A stretch of DNA of 64,000 nucleotides from Heterocephalus glaber (taxonomy: Eukaryota > Chordata > Mammalia > Rodentia > Bathyergidae): contig NW_004624732.1 in the NCBI RefSeq assembly GCF_000247695.1, forward strand, positions 40,179,301-40,243,300, given 5' to 3'. Below the pieces are notes generated by a model. It made no database searches, was not told where the DNA came from, and was given only the letters and a program-made list of their open reading frames with translations. Made by a program: the position numbers and the translations under genes. Below are positions 1 through 13,190 of the stretch, piece by piece; within the stretch, counting starts at the first letter, position 1; each line of letters begins with the position of its first letter.

Positions 1-86
1 ATGTAAAGGTACAATTCCCAATGAGAAATGTAATTGTGTTGTATACCTACAATGTACCAATAAAAGAATTTAATACAAAAAAAAAA
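1..86 (+). repeat. L1 3' end with poly(A)
   Basis: The sequence ends in an AATAAAAG-like signal followed by an A run at about 77-87. It resembles the end of the better-preserved L1 at 50690-50790 (both share a tatataaaggtac-like stretch, 'gtat' repeats and 'aatgtatcaataaa'-type wording). It is cut by the window edge and lies against a MaLR internal region. Confidence 0.65.
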
Positions 87-89
87 AGA

Positions 90-811
90 TAGAGCAGAGG
101 AGATCTTGATTTCTGAGAAGGAACAGGAAAATAGGAAAGATGATCTGAGGGCATCACAAGAAGCAGCAGGACTCCACCCTTTACAGACTTAAAATTGGAA
201 AAGTGAAAGGCTTTGCTCTGAGGAGAGAGCCCCAGAGCACCATGTTCCAGAATGCAACAGGCTATAGAATTTGTTTCTTGAAATTTGATTCAGAGTGCTC
301 AGTGATTCAGGCACTCAATCCCTACAGCCAAAAGAGAAGAAAGCCTGGCTTCTGCTCCACCTGGCAGCAAACCTGGGCATCAACCACTTGGTGCTGGTTT
401 TAGGTGCAGAATCTAAGAGTTGTTGGGTCGTGAAGGCTTCCACCCAGATTTCAGAAGAAGACCTGGGAGGACAGGGAGTGTGCCCCACACAGTGCAGTGT
501 GTGACGCTGTGAATTTGAGCCCAAAAGTACAGTGGAGAGCACAGAAGTTTGGAGAAGCCAGGAGCATGGATTGTCTGAGGAAAGCTACAAGGAGGGAGTA
601 AAACAGGCCCAAGAGAGAAGCCATGGTAACTACTTTCTATTCATTTGTACAGGGGCTTGCGGCTGAGTTTGCCTTAAATCTCAGAGGAGATATTGGACTT
701 GGAATTTTCATCAGTGGTGAAACTGTCAGGACTTTGACAACTCTTAGAGATAGACTAAATACCTTTTGCGTACAAGGATGTGCATGAGTCTCTGGAGGGC
801 CTTGAGCGGAA
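90..811 (+). mobile_element. MaLR (ERVL-MaLR) internal region, decayed
   Basis: The block around 370-480 (ggtgctggttt..., then a gggtcgtgaaggcttc segment and a tttcagaagaagacctggg segment) matches 12430-12530 in the MaLR element near 12 kb. The following part, 500-620, resembles 13205-13350. No intact frame remains; the open frames here are short accidental ones. Family assignment rests on my recollection of MaLR internal sequences. Confidence 0.65.
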
Positions 812-1203
812 TGTTGTGGCTTATGTGCTAGCTCATCTCCCCCCAAAGCCTCATGCAGTCTTTTTCAAGGTAGCTAAATCTGGAATGTGTGTGCTAGGAT
901 TAAGGGCCTGTGATTACTAAACCACTACATGTGAGTGATTGGTTTGGCATGGCCTAAACCCAGTAGTCTGGATGGGATAAAAGGGGCAGAAAGACACTGT
1001 TAAAGTCCCTTGTTGCTTTTTGCTGTCTTCAGCAATGAATTGTTTCTTCTCCATGATACTCCTTTGCCTTGTGTCACTCTACCTTGGAGTCTGCTGATTA
1101 TGGACTGAAACCTCAACAAAGTGTGAGCTAAATAAACCCTTTTCCTTTTACCTTTGCGTGTCAGATATTTTGTTTCAGCAACAAGAGAAAAGTAACTAAC
1201 ACA
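812..1203 (+). mobile_element. MLT1/MaLR-type LTR, 3' LTR
   Basis: It starts TGTTGTGGCTTATGTGC and ends AAGTAACTAACACA, the usual boundaries of MLT1-like LTRs. A TATA-like gggataaaagggg lies at about 975 and AATAAA at about 1131. The segment ggactgaaacctc before the polyadenylation signal is typical of the family. It directly follows the internal region at 90-811. Confidence 0.8.
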
Positions 1204-1209
1204 AAAACT

Positions 1210-1640
1210 GCACTGGGAGTTCAACCACTAATAAGACCTTGAGCTGTTTGAGGTTCCTCAAATGTGGTTGTGTCTGATGGTTCTTGAACTACCAAGCAAC
1301 ACAGCCCTGTTCTGGCATATGAATGTGATGTGTAAGACGTCAGTCCTGACTGAGAGCAAATTCGAAGTGCCTTTAGTAGCATTAATGCCTTCCTCTCCCT
1401 TCCCTTTCTCCTTCTCATTTAGTTTCAAAGGCTTGACACTATCTTTCAGAGTTCCTAGGGAGGTTAGCTCTATCCCTGTGACAGTCTGATCAATAATGTA
1501 CTTTTACTGATTCCCTAGCGTCCCTGATATACTTGCCCACTTCCTTACTGGTGGTTTCCAGAATTATCTTCCAAATGTCCCTCTTCCTCTTGCATTCCTA
1601 TCCTTGCTGGTGCAGGTCCAATTCTGGGAAAACCCAACTT
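1210..1640. other. Unassigned intronic stretch
   Basis: This stretch is pyrimidine-rich around 1390-1430. Short open frames exist on both strands but none has recognisable content. I see no element I can name. Confidence 0.4.
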
Positions 1641-2110
1641 GCGATTTTTGCAATCATTTACTCAACAGATTCGTATTAATCCCCACCATGCACTATGTAC
1701 TGCTCTGAGCTTGGAATACACCGATGATTGAAAGAGACATAAATCCTTGTTCCCATTAAGCTTACATGCTAATGGCTGAGTGGGGTTGGGAAACCAGCAA
1801 GATTTTTTGTAAAAGTTTATTGGAAGGTAAGAAGTCTTACAGGGATAAATAAAGAAGAGGCTAGGAAATGTGCTTTGGAGGGAGAATTACAAACAGGATA
1901 CTCTGAAGACAATATATTAAGAAAATAAGCTTGAAATTCAATGATGAGGGATTGAGGCATATCATTATTTGGGAGAAAGAACACCTCAGCAAGAGAAGCA
2001 TTTTAAAGGATTAAACAGAAGTGGAGTCTAAGGGAATAAAAAGAGTCTCAGATGGTTGAGTGGAATAAGCAAGCAAACTCAAGGAGAGCAGAGGGAGAGG
2101 TCAGAGCGAG
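1640..2110. repeat. Ancient interspersed repeat, possibly L2/MIR-related
   Basis: The wording 'ctcaacag.ttcgtattaa..ccaccatgcactatgtactg' followed by 'aatcc.tgttcccattaagcttac' and later 'gcaagagaagc' resembles old mammalian-wide repeats often seen around a 'tgagcacctactatgtgcc' core. It is too diverged to classify by eye. Confidence 0.4.
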
Positions 2111-2176
2111 ATTCCAGTGGACAGACAGGGCATACTATTAGACAAAGCTTTGCTTGGACAAAATGCCTTTATATAT

Positions 2177-2180
<4 letters not shown>

Positions 2181-2240
<60 letters not shown>
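2181..2240. repeat. Microsatellite (TC)n-(TA)n
   Basis: About 17 TC units are followed directly by about 13 TA units, then an imperfect TATC run to about 2263. Confidence 0.97.
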
Positions 2241-2245
<5 letters not shown>

Positions 2246-2610
2246 ATATCTATCTATCTATATAATAGAGAGAGACTTTTAGCAAAAGAAAGGAGAGATT
2301 TGAGGGACTGCTAAGTGATTGTGACAATGTAGAAATACAAATTTTGGACCTGCCATGGTTTATACTTCAGTCTTTATATTCTGGATGATTTTCATGTTCT
2401 CGGTTTTCTTGTTCATGATTACAAAGCTACTAAAGTGGCATATACTGATAAAGTATGTAGTAGGTAGTAAAAAGGCCAAAATTATACTTGAAAGACAATA
2501 ATGTATGCAAAATAAAATGCAGGTTTGACAAGATGTACTGAATTTAAGTCAATAATCTGATTTATTGACTACATATATTGGCTACATTTATTGGCTAGAA
2601 ATAACAAAGA

Positions 2611-2760
2611 GAGCTAGGCATGGTAGTACTTTAATTCCAGCACTGTATAGGGGCAGAGGCAGGAGGAATCATAAATTCAGCCCTACTTGGGCATCTTAAA
2701 AACTTAGCAATATTGTCAAATATTGCAATACTCTCAAAGAAGAGAAAAGAAAAAAGAAAA
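2611..2760 (+). repeat. B1-like SINE, old
   Basis: It starts gagctaggcatggtagtac and continues ttaattccagcactgtata, ggcagaggcaggagg and ctacttgggcatctt, the 7SL-derived left part of a B1 element. It ends in an AAGAA-rich tail. It is heavily diverged. Confidence 0.75.
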
Positions 2761-3555
2761 GAAATTTAGTGTGAAAGACCTGGGTTCAAACCATAGTACT
2801 TGAAAAAGAGTAAGAAAATAGAGGTCTAGCATAGCAATTAGAATTGTGTTTTATCACAACATTGCCATTTACAGAAAAGGTTTGTTATGTAAAGGTATGT
2901 AAGTAAATGATACTGTTGGCAGTCTTTTACAATTAATATTACTATTTTCAGATTTCAGTTCATATGTTAATTTTTAAAAAGTAATAAGAACACAGTGTTT
3001 AACTGTGTGTTTTCTGTATGTTAGATTCAAGACTGTTAGGAATTCAATTAAGAATATATACTGAATATATAGAAAAATTACACTATAGCTCATGTTACAA
3101 TAAATTATGTTTCCCAAAGTCCAAATCTGTGGGACCAGGAGTTGGGTCCACATCATCTGACTCCAATAAGTGCATTGTAAACTATTATGCAAAGCACATA
3201 AATCATTACCCAAAACAGATCTTTCCAATTGCTTTCTTCTTTCATCGTTTTATAGTAGTATCTCAGTTTTATGGACTCTTAAGTGATGATTAGAATTATA
3301 TGCATACCAAACTTGTGCCAAAGATAATTTAAGAAAACAAGTTTACCTTCATCATAAAGTCCTGAAGCTACAGAATGTCTACATCAGAGAGCAAAAAGCG
3401 ATGTTCCTGTACTGAGCACATTTTACACTCTAAGATAAATATAAACACTGTTTCAAAGCCTTCAGTGACCGGGTTTGTTATTTCTGAACTGTTTTTTCTT
3501 CATAATCTGGCATACATTACATTTAAGTACATAGCTCATTTACAACATTATGCAC

Positions 3556-3591
3556 CTCTCTCTCTCTCTCTGTCTCTCTGTCTCTGTCTCC
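3556..3591. repeat. Microsatellite (TC)n, interrupted
   Basis: TC units are interrupted by TG. Confidence 0.95.
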
Positions 3592-5264
3592 CACACTCTT
3601 TTTATCAATCAGCACAGAACCTGACCCTTACTTGACTCATAGTTCAACAAGGTGCTACTTATCCATAAATGATCACATTATCCTTTATCTTATTTCCTCA
3701 TTGGTTGCCTAGTCAGCAAGGTATTTTTTTTTTTTCTTTTAGGATTCGGCTTAGTGTATGTGAATGCTCACTTGGCTTTACTTCCAAACGTCTTTAAAAA
3801 CCTTAATAGTGCACTTCCTTGTTAGATGTCTTTATTCACCTTTTAATAAGTCTCCTTACTATCTGTAATAATGCTGGACCTTCTGTAGACTCATATGCAC
3901 CAGAGAGACAGCAAGCTATAAAAGAGATGCAAAAAACCTATGCTTGAACTGCATTTACATGAGAATTCAAATAAAGGTGCCAATAAAATTTATTTTAGTA
4001 CAACTATTGAACACATACAGAAAACAAAGTATCTCAATGGATAATATACATCATGATTAAGTCTCCATTCATTTAGACACTCAAATATCCCTTCAGTTCT
4101 TCAATACATCACTACAAGCGATGAAGGAACAGAATTGATCCTCATAGGATAATCTATTAGGTCTAAGATAAACAAAAGCATCAGGATTTTAAATGTGCAT
4201 TGTATCTCAAAATATGTCTTCATTATCATTAGGTTAATGTCCACCGTGAAAGCTGGTGAAAAGCATTATTACAGTACTGGTTGGACCTATGACTGGAACA
4301 GTAACTGAGCAGAAGGGAAGGAGAGAGGAACCCAGAAAATGGATGTCTGTGCTACTTCTCTAGAGCAATGTTGCCCAGTTCACTTATCACATAGAGGCTG
4401 GTTATCCCCAATCCAAAGATGCAAATTAAAAATGCTCTTAACTATGTAAATTTCTGAGTACTAGCATGACATCACATATAAAAAACTGCACACTTGACTT
4501 CATATGATGATGAATCATAATTAAAACAAAAGCAAACTAAAATACTGTATGAGATTACCTTCAGACTAACTGTATAAAGTGTACATGAAACATAAGTGAA
4601 TTTTGTGTTTGTATGTGGGTTGCATCTCCAGCCTATATCACAATGTAGATGTAAATATTTCAAAATCTGAAAAAGAATCTGAAATCTGAAACACTTCTCG
4701 TCAAAAGTATTTCTCAAGTATTTTGGATGAAGGTTACTCAACCTGTACTATCTTCCTAAATTTGCCATTTTCTAGTACCTCCCCTTCTTAATTTATTTCT
4801 TGTTTTCCAAAGTTAAATAATTCAGGATCAAAGAACTAAATTTTGTTCCACCAGAGATTTACACAAATTCTTCTTGTGTTATGATGAAAACCTTTTTGAC
4901 AAAATAAAGAAACTGATTTTGACCATGAGTACATGGAAAGAGGAAAGATTTTCTTAAATTCATTATTTTAATAGAAATCATTAATTTTAAAGTTTCAGTT
5001 AAGAATACACTGAAACCTTTCTGAATTATATATTCATTCTTCATATGATATTTCTGCCTCATATGTTAAAATTAATTTGGATGAAAACATATCATTAAGA
5101 CAATTTAGATTGTAAATTAAAAAATATTTACTCCATTGCCATTATTATATGAAATATGAACAGATTCTTTCTATTCACAGATAATTAAGTTCCTATGTGT
5201 AAGAAAAAAACACCTTCATAATTAATGCTATTTAAGCTTTTAAGTTTAAGCAATAAAAACTGGC

Positions 5265-5345
5265 CTCGGGACCTTATGTGACTGGCCCAGCTCATACTGC
5301 TAGTTAGTGACAGAACTGTAATTAGGCACATGGTCTCTGACACTT
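5265..5345 (-). repeat. Possible MIR fragment
   Basis: 'tgactggcccagctcatac.gctagttagtgacagaactg' resembles the reverse complement of the MIR core (a 'cacacagctagtaagtggcagagc' type string). It is a short and old fragment. Confidence 0.45.
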
Positions 5346-5369
5346 ACGTTGAGCAATGCTTTTCACTGG

Positions 5370-5600
5370 AGCTGGGCAGACTCTAGTTCAAATTCATGGT
5401 TAATCATGTTCTAGTTTCCACTTTGCCATGCTATCTTTTTATTCTCAGTTTCCTTAATTAGGAAAAGAGAATAATAACAATATTATTGGATATTATCAAT
5501 ATCCAATTTAAACATTTCTCTAGGAGTATAAGAAAGTGCCTGGCATATTTTAAGAGCTCTGTTAAACTTAATTATCATACCTTTCTGTTACCTCATTTTC
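5370..5600 (+). repeat. Probable MIR
   Basis: The segments 'ctgggcagactctagttcaaattc', 'tcagtttccttaattaggaa', 'aataataacaatattat' and 'aagtgcctggcatattttaag' follow the order of the MIR consensus. Confidence 0.6.
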
Positions 5601-5695
5601 TGTTCTTACTTCTGATCACGGCCAGTAAAGAATTCCTTAGATTCATTGAAAACTAATGAAACTACTGGGTATTCCCAATTCAAATGAAGAAACAA

Positions 5696-5783
5696 GGGCT
5701 GGGATTTAGCTCAGTGGTTTCGCCACCAACTGTGCAACTGCAAGGGCCCGAGTTCGATCCCGAGCATCAAAAAAAAAAAAAAA
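5696..5783 (+). mobile_element. ID-like tRNA-derived SINE with target-site duplication
   Basis: The body begins ggctgggatttagctcagtgg (pol III A box TAGCTCAGTGG) and has a B box at gagttcgatcc, followed by a 17-base A tail. It is flanked by a perfect 14-base duplication, aaatgaagaaacaa, at 5682-5695 and 5784-5797. Confidence 0.95.
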
Positions 5784-6249
5784 AAATGAAGAAACAAACC
5801 TCTGTAGGAGTTAACCATCTCCTTTACTGACTTGTGCTTACTGTGATTATCTCCAATGACTAAACCTTCATCATCCTGTGACCAGTATCTTTAGCTAAAG
5901 CCTTCCCTTCAATACAACCCATCCACCAAGCACAAAAGTCACGTGAGAAAATGAAAGAACAGATTGCAAAAGAGGCTTCAATAGGTTGGTCTACAAAGGA
6001 TTATCCTGACTTCTCAAGAAATGTTTTTCACTGGGAATTTTCTTCATTAAATTCATCCCCCCAAAAAAATTAGCTGTAAAAATTTTTCCATGATTTCTTC
6101 ACTTAACAATTCTTTTTTTTAAGTTTTGCTATTATTTATTACCAGTATCATTATCGCATTTGCCTCCCAAGTGCTTTCATTCACACATAATTTTTTTACA
6201 GGGCTGTTATTATTTGTGTGAACCTGGCCTCATCTCATGCACCTTTAGT

Positions 6250-6294
6250 TTTTATTTTAAAATTAATTTTATTGGTACATTTAAGACATATATA

Positions 6295-6332
<38 letters not shown>

Positions 6333-6660
6333 ACATTCACCATAGTGAATTTGTGCTTGTACATAATATATCTTGATTCTTCTTTTTCCCAAATCCCCTC
6401 CCCTCCTTTCATCCCCTCTTCTCCTCTTTTTTTCACAAAAATTTCATTTCCATTTATCCTTCTCTTCTTTCTTTTTTAATTTTCCCTTCCTTTCCCCTTT
6501 TCCCCTCCCAGCCCCTCCCATCCCTTCCAATGTTCCCCTTCCAATTAGAGCATTTTCTATTTCACAATATCTATTGTATATTTTGATCATTATTTACCCT
6601 TTCAGTTTCTCATAGGAGAGAAACAATGCTATATTTAAGCAAATAAATTGTTCACTTTAC
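6250..6660 (-). repeat. L1 3' end (rodent type)
   Basis: On the plus strand it reads ttttattggtacattt, then 'gtacataatatatcttgattctt', then a long C/T tract, then 'cagtttctcatagg.gagaaac'. The same order occurs in reverse complement at 50440-50780 and on the same strand at 36865-37200. A (TG)n(TA)n run at 6295-6331 lies inside. The open frames are antisense artefacts of the polypurine tract. Confidence 0.85.
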
Positions 6661-7498
6661 AGTTCGAATTTCATTGGTGACCAGCTTGTAAGTTAGTTTA
6701 GAATTTTCTATACTTAAACATCTTTTTACAAAACTGTTTCTTTTGTTACTCCAAATGGGCTCTAAGAGAAAATGAAAATGCAAGGACATATGTAAATTAA
6801 TAAGATATATTAAATTGTGGAAAATATTTATTCAAATAATGATAAATAAACCAAATCTCATCTAAGTATACTTTAAGGACAGAGTACTCAACTCCTATTT
6901 CTAAGACAGTGTGGGTCTGCTACTGACTCAGAACCCTCACAAAATAGACTTGTTGTAGAAGGAAAGTAAATTTGGCTTAAAGAACATAGGTGTCATATGT
7001 AATGTAAACCATTTAAAAATGAAATTTTAATCTTTATAATAATTTTATTGTATATCATGGCTTCTTATCTCTGAAAAACTCGAGGTCATAGAAATTCATA
7101 GAGACTTGCTATTATATGACCATAAAACATATTGCCAAATTATTTGCTATGTTTACATTGCATTATACTATATATGAGTATTCTGAAGATACCTTACCAT
7201 TTTTGTTGTGTCAATTTATTTAATTACATTTTACAGAAGGATTTATGAAGCAACTTTATGAAGTAATACAGAATGATAGCAGAATATTTCAAGTTTTGAA
7301 AACATGTCTTCTAACTTACAGCCCAACAAAATATAAGCATTTGACATAATCTTATAAAATTTTTTAAAAACCTCACAAACATATTTTGCAGCAAAAATGG
7401 TTCTTTGAAAGAAGCTCTAAAAGTAATATTGGTAGAAAATATAATAATGGTAGGCCACTTTCACTGTTTTAGCTTTAAACTAAGGCAAATATAATAAG

Positions 7499-7516
7499 AC
7501 ACACACACACACACAC
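7499..7516. repeat. Microsatellite (AC)9
   Basis: Short uninterrupted AC run. Confidence 0.95.
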
Positions 7517-9699
7517 AAGCAGTGCTGTCATACTTGGCCTAAAATACTGCCTTGACATCCTCAATATTCTATTTGAAAACTTAAGGAAAAATAATAAAGT
7601 CAAATAAGTCTTTAGTAACTTATGTACTGTGAATATATTAACATTGGTTTTCCTTTTCTGTTGTTGTTTAATAGTGTTTGCTTCAGAGAAAATCCCCTTA
7701 AAACAGATCTAAACTGAGATTTGCAAAAGGAAATCTGTCACTAAGAACCTCTTCTATTTCCTGCTAAAATGCTACACTGAACCTAAGGAGGAATTAGTTA
7801 AACAATTTTAATTTGCTTTGACTGACACTTAGCTGGAGAATGAAAGGACCTTTCTAAAAGCCAAAACTAAAAGCAACTCATCAAGAAGACATTCATTATT
7901 TTAAAATTATATGCAAATACCATTAAAAAACACTTTTGAAGAAAGACAGCATACCTTAAAATGATTTGTATTCACTTGGCAGATATTCATATACCAGTAA
8001 TAATGCTAGTTGTGGTATCATTTAGAAAAATATTTGTTCCACAGTAAGCAAAATATCATCTCCACCTCAGCATGAGATCTTGGTTCAAAATTAAGTTATT
8101 CCTTTTCAGAAAATTTGCAGCACTGATGTCTATTATTGATAAAAAGGGAATTCCATTCCTAATGGGATTAAAAATTTAGTGCTATTTTTTCTAACTCCCT
8201 CAAAAAAAGGTCACTTTCATTGGGAATTGTATTGCCCTTTTAGTTCCTTAACTTGAGAGAATTATTTTACTGCCACGAGAAAGTATAGAAACTGCAAATA
8301 AAAGGGTAGGGGAGATATGCAAATTATGTATATTCATAGGTTTTTCATTGATAATGGGTTTAATTTAAAATATTTAGAGGTTCATTGGACTTTCAAAAAT
8401 TGAGTACAATCTTTTCCTCAAACTACCTGCTACAATAAAGAATGACTTCATAAATATATCTGAAAAAAATGATATAAGGTGATAGCAATATAAAAAGAAA
8501 AGTATGTAAATACATGAATTGATGTTTTCTAATTAACACAAGAATTACCAGGTAAATACTGTTAAACTTCTATTCAATAACAAAAGTTTATTTATATGGG
8601 CACTATAATTTATTGTTTATTTTTTTAACCAAATACCTCCTCAGTATTTTATAATGGCTTTGCAGTAATGTGTATCAAATAAGAAGCACTGGAAAACTGA
8701 TTGTCTCTAGGATGATATCCATATTTCAAGTTGTATTGAAAGCCACACTGATGGATATGTAATAATAAACATATCTTATTTTAAAAAATTATGTGTTTCC
8801 TGAAAATCTCTTTAATACATGCCTGTTTCTCCACCACACTCGCTCCCTGTGGAAAAATATCACCTCTGTACTCAAGAACTGGAAATTTCCCTTCTATGGT
8901 TAAGAGTGACTAAAAATTATACGTATTGACTTTTAACATTCTCTTCTATAAAAAGAATGAAATTTGTGGCCCTGGGCCTCTCATAATAAGAAGAAAAGAA
9001 TATTATTTTTGTTGTTCTGATCTAGTTGTTTTAAATCACATAAACAATCAACATGTGCAGGAAGTTGATTGCATATAATAGTGAGTTATTTAATAAAAAT
9101 ATATCTTGAGTGTGATAGTGCTTTTATGTGGAAGGGGTAGATTTTATCATAAAACAGAAATGTTTCCATTTCTCATCTTATCTTCTCTTCACTCTTTCTT
9201 GTAGCCTGGCCTGAGTCCTAAACAGAAGCAGAGTTCTTGCCTATGTAATAGTACTTAATATTGCCCCCACATAACTCTTCTCTCTCACAACACTCTCCTT
9301 GAAGGATTAAGGGAGTAGCTGCACTAAGAAGAAAATTGCTGTAATAGACAATATTCTGGTTATAGTGTCTACAAAGTCAGGTTTGGCTCATAGTTTTCTC
9401 ACCAAGGATATTCATTCCCTGTAAGGCCTAGTGATTCTTATGCACTGAACTGGTCTCTTGCATTAGAGGACCACTATTTTTATGCTATTCCTAACATAGC
9501 TAAATCTAAATATTGAAATATCCCATTGTAATCTAGCCTTTCCTGTAGGTCAATTAGAATACAGACATACCTGAGTTCATAGTTAAATGTGTTGTTAGAA
9601 GGCAGGCCCTGGTTCAGTTATTTCATATTTCTGCTACTCACAGGAAAATTTTTGAGCACCCACCCTATTGCACAAAATATTGACATTTCATGCTAATAA

Positions 9700-11110
9700 T
9701 AATTAAAAGATAATTGGAAAGGCCACAAAAATATCAGAAAAGTAGACATCATAACAAAAAGCCCCATAACATTCTTTAATGATGAATAGGTCATTTTATC
9801 AAGGGAATCATAATTGTAAAATTTTATGTACCAGTAACAAAATGTCAAAATACATGAATCAAAAACTTGTAGAATCTCAGAGAAACAGACAAGTGAACAA
9901 TACAGTTAGACATTTTATAAAAGCCTTATAATTGTTAGAATAAGTGCATACATAAACAATCAGTAAGGACATAAAAGATCTAAGCAGCACAATACCTAAC
10001 TTCATTTCATTAAAATGTAAAAAACCTGACTTCCCACACAGCAGAACACTATACTATGTTTTCAAATACACGGAGACATTATCAAGGCAGACCACATTCT
10101 GGGCAAAAAGAATGTCTCAAAACATGTTAAATCATGCAAAATATCCACTATGAGACCAGTAGAACTAAATTAGAGACAAACAAATATCTAAAATGTCCCC
10201 ATTATTTAAAAACTACACAATGCAAGTCTAAAAAATACAAATTTTGAAAAAGTGAAGCAAAAAAGCAGTTGGAACTGACCAAAAGTAAACATATATGTGT
10301 GTATGTCTGTGTACAAAGTGTCTGAGATACTGCTAAAGCACTTATGTAGAAATTTATAGAAAGGAGTAGTTATATTGTTTAGAAAAGAAGAAAGATTTAT
10401 CAGTAACCTCAGCATCTACACAAATAAAGTCCAATAAAATAAGCGAGTTATGCTTTTATAAAAAAGGATGAAAATGAAAAGAGAAGGTACAGATAATGAA
10501 TAAAATACTTATAAAACACTTATCTGAAAAATTACTTAGACTCAGGATATAAAATTATGCAATGCTCGATTACCCAAAACAATTGAGTCCATTAAAAAAT
10601 TGGAATACTATCTGAACATCAACTTCACCAAAGAAGGCATAAAGATACCAAAAAATGTATATGAAATGTTGTGCAGCATCATAATTTATTAATGAAATAA
10701 AATGCAAATTGCAATGACAGGGATGCAGCTAAACGCTAGAGCAGTGCTTAGCATGAATGTGGTCCTGGCTCCAATGTCCACTACTACCAAACACACAAAC
10801 ACACAGTATAGTGAGATAGTGATATATTACCACACATCTATTAGAAATGAAAAATTAAAAAAAATTTAAAGTGACAACTATAGGCAAGAGTGTATAGGAA
10901 ATTTAAACATTAATTTAAATATGGAACTGGTACAACAACTCTGCAAATGAGCCTGGTACTTTCTTTAAAAATTAAAAACACCTAAGTTTTGATCCAGCCT
11001 TTGATCCTAAAGAAGGCATGTGTTTATACACACACTAATACCAAAATGGTCATACAGGATTGATCTGTAACATAATAAAATTGAAATCAACTTAAATGAT
11101 CACATATTGG
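9700..11110 (+). repeat. Old L1 fragment (ORF2 3' part and UTR), decayed
   Basis: The segments 'cacattctgggcaaaaagaatgtctc', 'acttcaccaaagaaggcataaagatacc', 'atgaaataaaatgcaaattg', 'ggtacaacaactctgcaaatgagcctgg' and 'tgatccagcctttgatccta' follow the order of mammalian L1 ORF2 3' sequence. Many indels destroy all frames. The long A-rich, T-poor composition on this strand agrees. Confidence 0.75.
10794..10806. repeat. Short (ACAC) run
   Basis: A short imperfect ACAC run within the old L1 fragment; minor. Confidence 0.5.
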
Positions 11111-11254
11111 TGAGAAAAATAATATGTAAATCAACATAACACAATTCTTTTCATCAGTATTAAGAAATACATATTTTACATAACTATCAATATTGATAAG
11201 TCTCAACATAGCTAAGCTAGAGAAATGACACAGATGAAATGAATCTATACTTCA

Positions 11255-11590
11255 TGTTATGGTTTAAATCTAAAGTATTTCACCCAAAGTCTCATGTGTT
11301 CAAAAATGGGTTTTTGCAAGAGGATTGGATCACGGAGGCCTCATACTCAGACCTGGTTGAAAGAGGTGGGTGACTGGAGGCATTTCCACCTTTTCTTTTA
11401 TTCCTTTCTGTTTCCTGACTCCCATGAATCAGTTTTTTCACTAGGCTCTTCCACCATGTTGTTTGTGAGTTGGAGATAGCCAGCTATGCATAGATAAAAC
11501 TCTCTAAATCCTAGAACCAAAATAAACCCATCCTCTTTTAAACTGCAGATGGTGGGTATTATGCCCAGTGACTGCAAAGTGACTAAAACA
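11255..11590 (+). mobile_element. MaLR LTR, 5' LTR of a nested element
   Basis: It starts TGTTATGGTTTAAATC and ends GACTAAAACA, 336 bp. AATAAA lies at about 11521. The start resembles the first bases of MLT1/ORR1-like LTRs ('tgttatggtttgaat'). A MaLR internal region follows directly. Confidence 0.75.
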
Positions 11591-12529
11591 GAAAACCTGA
11601 ATCAGAGAATTAGGATCCTTTCTTTGATCATAAATGACAATGAGTTGTAGAAGCTTTTAGAATCAATTTGCAGGAGCAGTTTGGAAAGGTTTGGAAATGG
11701 AAGTTAGAGAACATTTAGAATGCTTGTAAGCAGAACCTAATGAGAAATTCTAATGGAAGCTCAGAAGACCACAATTCTGATAGGATTGCAGACAGTAAAG
11801 GTCAATTTCATGAGGGTACAGATGGGAATGAAGACTGTATTGGAAAATGACCTAAAGATAATGGGTGTTACAATTTGCACTCAAAAAATGTCTTTATTTT
11901 GCTCATGTCCTAAAAATTTATGGAAGGGTGAAATTAAAGGTGGCAAACTAATTGGTCTTTTGGAGGAAATTTTGAGGTAGCCAAATATTCAGCAATGGTT
12001 ATCCTGGTAACTTTTAGCCAAGTCTACAGTGAGAATAAGGATAAAAATGCAAAGCTGAATGATTTGAAAATTTTGCAATTTGGTCAAAAAGAAAGTATGT
12101 GGAAAAGTTAGGCTCAAGGAGAGCATAGTTGCTTAAACCATAAATTCCATTGAAAAGAAGCTAAATACTTTATGCCAGGACAGTAGGAATAATGCCTTGA
12201 GTGCATCTGAGGCATTGGCCAGACTCCCCTGATCACAGGCTCATGGATGTATAATGTTCATTAAAAGATACTGTTGTCAGCATAGAGCCTCAGTGTACAC
12301 CGTTCACTTTGGCTTGCCTAGAGAAGAGTTTCCTCAAGTTCACTTTCCAAACATTAGAGGCTAGAGGCCTCTGCAGCCAAGGTCCAAGCCATGGTGCAGC
12401 CACTCCTTGAGCTGGCAGCAGATGTTGATCACATCCACGTGGTGCTGGTTTTGCAGGCATGCAGAATGTATGAGTTGTGCTGTCCTCGAGGCTTCTGATC
12501 AGGTTTCAGGGGAAGGACTGGGGGCCTGG
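11591..12529 (+). mobile_element. MaLR internal region, 5' portion
   Basis: It follows the LTR at 11255-11590 without a gap. The translation of 11753-11980 (segment LIGLQTVKVNFMRVQMGMKT) aligns with the minus-strand translation of 14976-15161 (LIRMQVVSPRFMEFQIRINT), showing a related element in the opposite orientation. No retroviral protein is intact. The end is cut by an unrelated LTR. Confidence 0.7.
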
Positions 12530-13190
12530 TTATAACGGTATAGGAGAAATAAAATTCCCAATCTGTTAGATGTCAGATGTGCCAAGTTCATGTTCCCTGA
12601 AATCAAAGAATGAATGCCAAAGGACAAAATAGGTTAAGGTTAGGAAAGGTTTACTGGGAAATGAGAATAGTTAAGAGACAGGAGGAGTCCCAAGTTGGAT
12701 GCCACCGAGACCCTTTGTTAAGGGTAATTTATATAGCAAAGTCCCAATTTAGGTACAATGTGGGTCAAACTACAATCAACCTATAGGAATACAAGTATCG
12801 CTGTTAGCTAGTATTGATCCAATAGGGAAGTGGGGCACGTAGCAAAGGTATATGGCTGACATCATTAACCTTGGCTTATGTATGACTTCTAAAACAGGAA
12901 AATTTTAGGAAGGGATGAGTCCAGGTGTTCTGCTCACCTACCAGGGTGTCTGATGCATATCTGGACTGAATGGACTGGGTGAAAACAATTACAATATAAT
13001 CTCACATTTCCATTCATCTCTTAAGTATGCAAGCCTAGCCCTTATGACTAATCTCAAAGCCTTGGGTTCTTTGGATGCATCTCCAGTCATAATTTTGATG
13101 TGTTCTCAAATTTGCACTGACTTCCTCCAGGGCCTGTCCCTCTCTGACTGCCTATTAATTTCTACCTATCTAGCTGCCTATAAAAAAAAA
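12530..13190 (-). mobile_element. Solitary ERV-type LTR inserted in a MaLR element
   Basis: MaLR internal similarity stops near 12530 and resumes near 13200. Read on the minus strand the insert has a TATA-like gctatataaattac, then a C/T-rich stretch with cagtaaacct acting as a possible polyadenylation context, consistent with U3-R-U5 order. I cannot name the family, and the exact ends are uncertain by tens of bases. Confidence 0.5.

Noticed and set aside
5696..5783. Functional tRNA gene at the ID-like elements
   Set aside because: The A and B boxes are intact, but the acceptor stem does not close, a poly(A) tail follows, and target duplications flank the element. These are SINEs.
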